From NCBI GenBank assembly GCA_021793275.1, contig JAJYTC010000025.1, positions 1-38,119 of the forward strand: a stretch of 38,119 nucleotides of DNA. Direction: 5' to 3'. This DNA comes from Deltaproteobacteria bacterium. GTDB taxonomy: Bacteria > Desulfobacterota > Syntrophobacteria > Syntrophobacterales > Syntrophobacteraceae. The notes below the pieces were generated by a model. It saw nothing but the letters and a program-made list of their open reading frames with translations, was not told where the DNA came from and ran no database searches. Numbering within the stretch: the first letter of the stretch is position 1; each line of letters begins with the position of its first letter. The position numbers and the translations under genes were made by a program. Below are positions 34,652 to 38,119 of the stretch, piece after piece.

Positions 34652-35797
34652 TTAATGACGGATTTCCCCCCTTTTTTGAAGAGCCGCTCCGAGCTCGCTA
34701 CCGTTGTACTGCTCAACAAATGATTCACCGTTTTCCAACCGAAGTTTAAGAAGAGAGAAATCATCAGGAAACTGGGAGATAACGGGAGCGGCCTGTTCAA
34801 GGCACTCTCTGCTGTGTGAGGAAATGAACAGCTGCGTATTGTTTGTTCTAGACAAATCGACCAATGTGTCCCAAACAAGCGGATATTGCTCGTAAAAGAC
34901 CCCGTTTTCAAGCTCGTCAATAAGGACCACGCCTCCGCTAAATTGGGCCAGTGCGAGCATCATGAAAAGTATTCGGCTCGCTCCAGCGGAGACAAGGGTT
35001 AGGGGAATCATCCGCTGCAGATCAACGTCCGCATAGATAGCCGGTACCCCAGGCACTGGCATCTCTGAGCTCAGTTTGTGGATAACTGGGAAGTGTGTCC
35101 TAAATCTTTCAACAAATTGCTCCCCCCGCTTCTGGATGTTTAACTGCGACAGCCATTGAGCGGCCTCACCTGGACCACCGAACTGGCTTCCAGCGACAAG
35201 ACCGGAAGTGAGCCCCATATTTTTGCCCTGTTGCAGCTCGAGCCCACCTTGAGCGTTGACGGTAGCCAGAAGGACATCGGTATGGCCGTGAAAGTCAGTC
35301 CTGTCGAAAGCCAGAGGTACTATGGTAACCGATGAGCCGTGAGGGGCTATCGACGGCTGGAATCCGATGGGCTGTGGCTGGGTCGTCACGGCCCTAGCCG
35401 GGTCGAAATAAATAAGCAGTCTGGCGACCTTCTCTTCGCTATCCACCATCGAAAACTGTATTTTGTTGCGCGTGTCCGACTGGTAAAAAAAATCGGCGAA
35501 CACCGATTCAAACTGGGATTGGGATGGCGGGCTAGGAAATGTCAATATCAGATTCCGCACCTGGAAGAACCATGGGACGCCCGACGGGAGGCCGTCGAGC
35601 CCCATCTTAATTGCCTCGAGAAGTGCTGTCTTACCGCTTGCACTGTCGCCCAAAAGGATGTTAACGCGCTTCAAATTTTCCATCTCGACAGATTTGAAGC
35701 AACGAAAATTTTGAATGCTCAATTTGTTGACCATCAGGTAATCCCCAGCTTCGCACGTTAAGGCCGCGTAATGATCTTGCCCCGCAGGCAGCACCAT
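34652..35797 (-). CDS. ABC-type AAA ATPase of a two-gene defence-like system
   Basis: A protein of about 381 residues of the AAA_15/AAA_21 (RecF/OLD-like) class. It starts near VNKLSIQNFRCFKSVEM, has Walker A GDSASGKTALLEAI, the ABC-signature-like LVSAGASRILFMM, Walker B VVLIDELENGVF and the switch His in QLFISSHSRECLE. Insertions between Walker A and the signature form the usual dimer region. ATG 35797 has a GAGGGGGG site; ATG 35734, directly before the first beta strand, is also possible. Together with the TOPRIM-like gene it resembles ATPase-nuclease abortive infection systems. Its place among toxin-antitoxin genes supports a defence role, which remains inference. Confidence 0.82.
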   Translation of the reverse strand: MVLPAGQDHYAALTCEAGDYLMVNKLSIQNFRCFKSVEMENLKRVNILLGDSASGKTALLEAIKMGLDGLPSGVPWFFQVRNLILTFPSPPSQSQFESVFADFFYQSDTRNKIQFSMVDSEEKVARLLIYFDPARAVTTQPQPIGFQPSIAPHGSSVTIVPLAFDRTDFHGHTDVLLATVNAQGGLELQQGKNMGLTSGLVAGSQFGGPGEAAQWLSQLNIQKRGEQFVERFRTHFPVIHKLSSEMPVPGVPAIYADVDLQRMIPLTLVSAGASRILFMMLALAQFSGGVVLIDELENGVFYEQYPLVWDTLVDLSRTNNTQLFISSHSRECLEQAAPVISQFPDDFSLLKLRLENGESFVEQYNGSELGAALQKRGEIRH

Positions 35798-37138
35798 GTT
35801 GGTCCCCCCTCGTTCAAATGTGCGCTTCGCCACTCAAGAGGGAGCTAAATCAGCGAATCCGATGCCACAGCCTGAAGGCAACCCGTTCCGATCCCAGGTC
35901 TATAATCTTGGCACCCGAGGATAGCAGATTCCGCTATGTTTGCAAGGAGCATTTCAGACGCAATAGCGGCCTCGTCCTAATGTGTTTCAGGTGCGGGAAA
36001 ATTCAGACCGGAAAGCTACCAACCAGGGCGCCTCAAGATAATTAGCTGGGCTCCCATTAGAATATACCTCTTCCGCTTTGTCCTGGGACGTCCTGTCGGC
36101 AGCCTCGACCAAATCGACGAATCCAGGGCTCTCGCTCCGCCAGGATAGAGCGCGGCCCGTCAACTGCCGCCTGCTCCTGCTAAGTTTCACCGCCGCAGTC
36201 TCGCCATCCAAGGCCCCACTTTCGGCGATCTCACGGGAAGCCCCTGCGACGGCAGTAAAAGCCATAAACGTGCCGCAGTGTTCATCTATCGTACAGCCTG
36301 TCTCCGCGTGTCAGCTGTCCCGCTCAAGTGCCCTGCAAGTCCCTGCTCTGCTGACGGGCTGATCTCCACGTACCGGAGGCCTACTACTGGACAGGCCTCT
36401 CCCCCTTAAAAGGTTCGACACCGCACGCGGCCGGACGCGCTACCTTGGAGGTGCCGCAAGGAGCACGCGCCGAGTGCGCACAGACCGGGAACGGACTTGC
36501 GGGCCCCCGACATGGAAGGTATATCAACCTTCTTTACGCCATCGAGCGGTGGTGGGAAAACTGTTGCTGATGATATCGTTTCCCGCCGCCTAGCACCGAG
36601 GCTGCCGTCCAACAGCAGTCGCCGCATCGGACCTCATATGGCCGCTCAAGCGCCACGTCAACATGCACGTCAGAATCGGCGGGTCCGCCAAGCAATCAAT
36701 CTGCACGGCGCGACATTTTAGACGGGTGAAAGAATCTCTGGCGCCGCTACACACTTCTTCGCAGTCCTTGACGCGTCCTACGCCCTACCACAGCCAGCAG
36801 CAAGCCCCGCCTTCCGTGCATTCGCGCAGGAAGCTTTTCAGAGCAGCGTATAGGGGTTGGTCTGAAAATGTCAAAGGGCAACCAGAAACGGCAATAGAAG
36901 CGGCAACCAGAAGCGGCAATACAAAAGGCAAAATGATCAAGACGGTAAAAAACGAAATTGTGCGAGGGAGAAGTAAATCCTTAGGCTGAAGGGGTTCAGC
37001 AAAAAGGCCGGCGCCAAGGCCATGCAGTCACCATACATCCAGGCTAGGAATCTTAACGAGGGCACTTCGATGTCTGGACAGTCGCAATAGGAATACGGGA
37101 TCGGTGTGGTGTAGCGGTGAAGTCTTTCAAAATCGATC
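35798..37138. other. Gene-poor region of about 1.3 kb
   Basis: No frame here has a known domain, and the overlapping open frames on both strands (for example 36078-36362 and 36406-36627) are shadow-like, rich in Ser, Pro, Ala and Arg. The stretch 36100-36650 is GC-rich without codon structure. A short frame at 35818-36045 has a C-x(2)-C-like piece (LMCFRCGKIQTG), which is too little to call. It may be decayed mobile DNA or hold an unrecognised RNA. Confidence 0.5.
36877..36926. repeat. Two tandem 25-bp repeats
   Basis: The units 36877-36901 and 36902-36926 share GGCAACCAGAA(A/G)CGGCAATA with only a few differences near the end, and a third partial GGCAA follows. No gene spans them convincingly. 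Confidence 0.6.
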
Positions 37139-37564
37139 TCAAGAATGCTCGGCGATCCAATCCGTCACCACTCGGATGAAAAGGTCGAAGTCGCCGAGGC
37201 GCTTTTTGAAGATGCCAAAAACCACCTCATCGTCATTGCTTTCATACCGGTGGACCAGCATGTTCCTGAAGGAGGCCATTCTCTGAAAAGTGGGCAGATG
37301 GTTTTCCGGAATGACGTCATGTTCCCTCATGACCGCGAAGAGGTCGCGGAAACTGGTCGGCTCGCGCCAATGATGAAAAGCTACAAAGTGGTTTGCGACA
37401 TCTATTACCTCTTCTATGGCGAGGTGAATGTATCTTTCAACGAAGGCCCTGCTTCTGACATCCGAACGATATTTCTCCCAGTTTATGTCCTGTGCCATCC
37501 TCAGTTCATCCACATACACCCGAAGCCTGGAAAGCTTCCTTGAAACGAGCTCTTTATCCACCAT
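37139..37564 (-). CDS. hepT: HepT-type HEPN toxin/ribonuclease of the HepT-MntA pair
   Basis: A 141-residue helical HEPN-domain protein (DUF86). The catalytic Rx4HxY motif is RNMLVHRY at about 100-107, intact. HepT proteins cut RNA and are silenced when the partner MntA adds AMP groups to the Tyr of this motif. It follows the nucleotidyltransferase gene by 9 bases on the same strand, antitoxin first. Length and motif spacing are normal, so it looks functional. Confidence 0.88.
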   Translation of the reverse strand: MVDKELVSRKLSRLRVYVDELRMAQDINWEKYRSDVRSRAFVERYIHLAIEEVIDVANHFVAFHHWREPTSFRDLFAVMREHDVIPENHLPTFQRMASFRNMLVHRYESNDDEVVFGIFKKRLGDFDLFIRVVTDWIAEHS

Positions 37565-37573
37565 GGGACTGTC

Positions 37574-38059
37574 CTAACGCAACATGCGGTAAAGAACGAG
37601 CGAGTCGAGGTATTCTCTTCGCGCCGCCGTTTCCTGCCTGATACGCTCTCTTCGGTCCGCTTCGTAGACAAGACGTCCGTATTGGAGTATCTGGTGCTGA
37701 AGAAGCGGCGAGGCCAAACCGAAAATCACAAGGTCGACGTCTTTGCCTATCAAATTGGATAGCTCGGTCTCCAGCCGCACTCTTTCAAAACCCTCCATTG
37801 ATCCGCGGATCATAATAGAGATATCGACGTCGCTGCCGCGGCGCTCTCTTCCCGCAGCGCTCGATCCGAATACATGCGCGGCAACGATCGCACCGTTGGA
37901 TTCGGCAAACTTCTCAATTTTCTCCAGTGCCTCGGCTGAGATCACGACTTCTAAAACGCCTCCTTCGACCGATGAATCCACCTTGTAATCTATGGACGGT
38001 CGGGACGCAGGAAAAGGTCCCATTCCTTCTATCCACATCGATTCTGAATCATACCACAC
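37574..38059 (-). CDS. mntA: MntA-type minimal nucleotidyltransferase antitoxin
   Basis: A 161-residue protein with the polymerase-beta fold motif GSSAAGRERRGSDVDI, i.e. GSx10DxD, at about 65-80, and the third acidic strand KDVDLVIF. MntA antitoxins AMPylate HepT and block its RNase activity. The first 35 residues (up to VVISAEALEKI) are not part of the usual family. GTG 38059 is the longest start; ATG 38038 or a GTG shortly before ISAEALEK, with GGAGG upstream, are alternatives. The pair is a type VII toxin-antitoxin system. Confidence 0.85.
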   Translation of the reverse strand: MWYDSESMWIEGMGPFPASRPSIDYKVDSSVEGGVLEVVISAEALEKIEKFAESNGAIVAAHVFGSSAAGRERRGSDVDISIMIRGSMEGFERVRLETELSNLIGKDVDLVIFGLASPLLQHQILQYGRLVYEADRRERIRQETAARREYLDSLVLYRMLR

Positions 38060-38119
38060 CTTTGCTGGCGACTGAAGAACCCTCCGCTATGTGATTTTTT
38101 GTTCTGAAGAGGTGTTCGT

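Noticed and set aside
36877-36926. CRISPR array
   Set aside because: The repeats are directly adjacent without spacers, only two copies exist, and no cas gene is present.

Overview
The window reads as a strictly anaerobic, GC-rich bacterium of the former Deltaproteobacteria (Desulfobacterota; a Syntrophobacter- or Geobacter-like relative is my guess). The grounds are an oxygen-sensitive radical-SAM sulfatase maturase, a complex I operon with a fused nuoBCD gene and no nuoEFG, an aromatic acyl-CoA ligase, and intergenic palindromes of a kind common in that group. The assignment is inference from gene content, not from a marker gene.

Layout. (1) 1-1.5 kb: the end of an integrated element. It holds a decayed type I methylase gene (hsdM), an orphan XRE regulator, and a 3' half of tRNA-Glu(UUC) followed by its terminator, which looks like a displaced attachment site. 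(2) 1.9-6.2 kb, + strand: anaerobic sulfatase maturase, a small membrane protein and a large cysteine-type sulfatase with no signal peptide. (3) 6.5-9.4 kb, +: beta-carbonic anhydrase, an aromatic acid-CoA ligase and a VOC/epimerase-like protein. (4) 9.4-13.9 kb: a flippase-like membrane protein (-), an ArnT-like GT-C glycosyltransferase (+) and a B12-type radical SAM enzyme (-), plausibly lipid or glycan modification. (5) 14.3-24.7 kb, +: nuoA-BCD-H-I-J-K-L-M-N, the membrane arm and quinone-binding connector of complex I without the NADH module. NuoM lacks two usual proton-channel residues. (6) 32.3-24.7 kb, -: a tight operon of a PqqD-like protein, an ATP-grasp ligase, a PLP decarboxylase of the DapDC/ODC fold, a urea-transporter-like channel in frame with an M23 peptidase (the two separated by one amber codon), a TPR lipoprotein and a secreted TPR protein. 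A clear promoter, three 22-bp tandem repeats and a possible cysteine-rich small ORF lie at its head. I know of no described function for this set, and it is the best candidate here for an undescribed system. (7) 32.7-38.1 kb, -: a defence/toxin-antitoxin zone with hicB plus an amber-interrupted hicA, a two-gene ABC-ATPase + TOPRIM-like pair resembling PARIS/OLD-type defence, a gene-poor stretch of about 1.3 kb, and a HepT-MntA pair.

How the parts work together. The maturase converts the active-site Cys of the sulfatase to formylglycine. The Nuo complex probably takes electrons from ferredoxin or another reduced carrier instead of NADH. In the PqqD cluster, overlapping start/stop codons couple a small binding protein, a ligase and a decarboxylase to a membrane channel with an extracytoplasmic peptidase domain, suggesting a product that is made inside and handled at the envelope. 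Three genes (hsdM, hicA and the channel-peptidase gene) carry in-frame stops. Because TAG ends many intact genes here, these look like decay or sequence error, not a changed genetic code.
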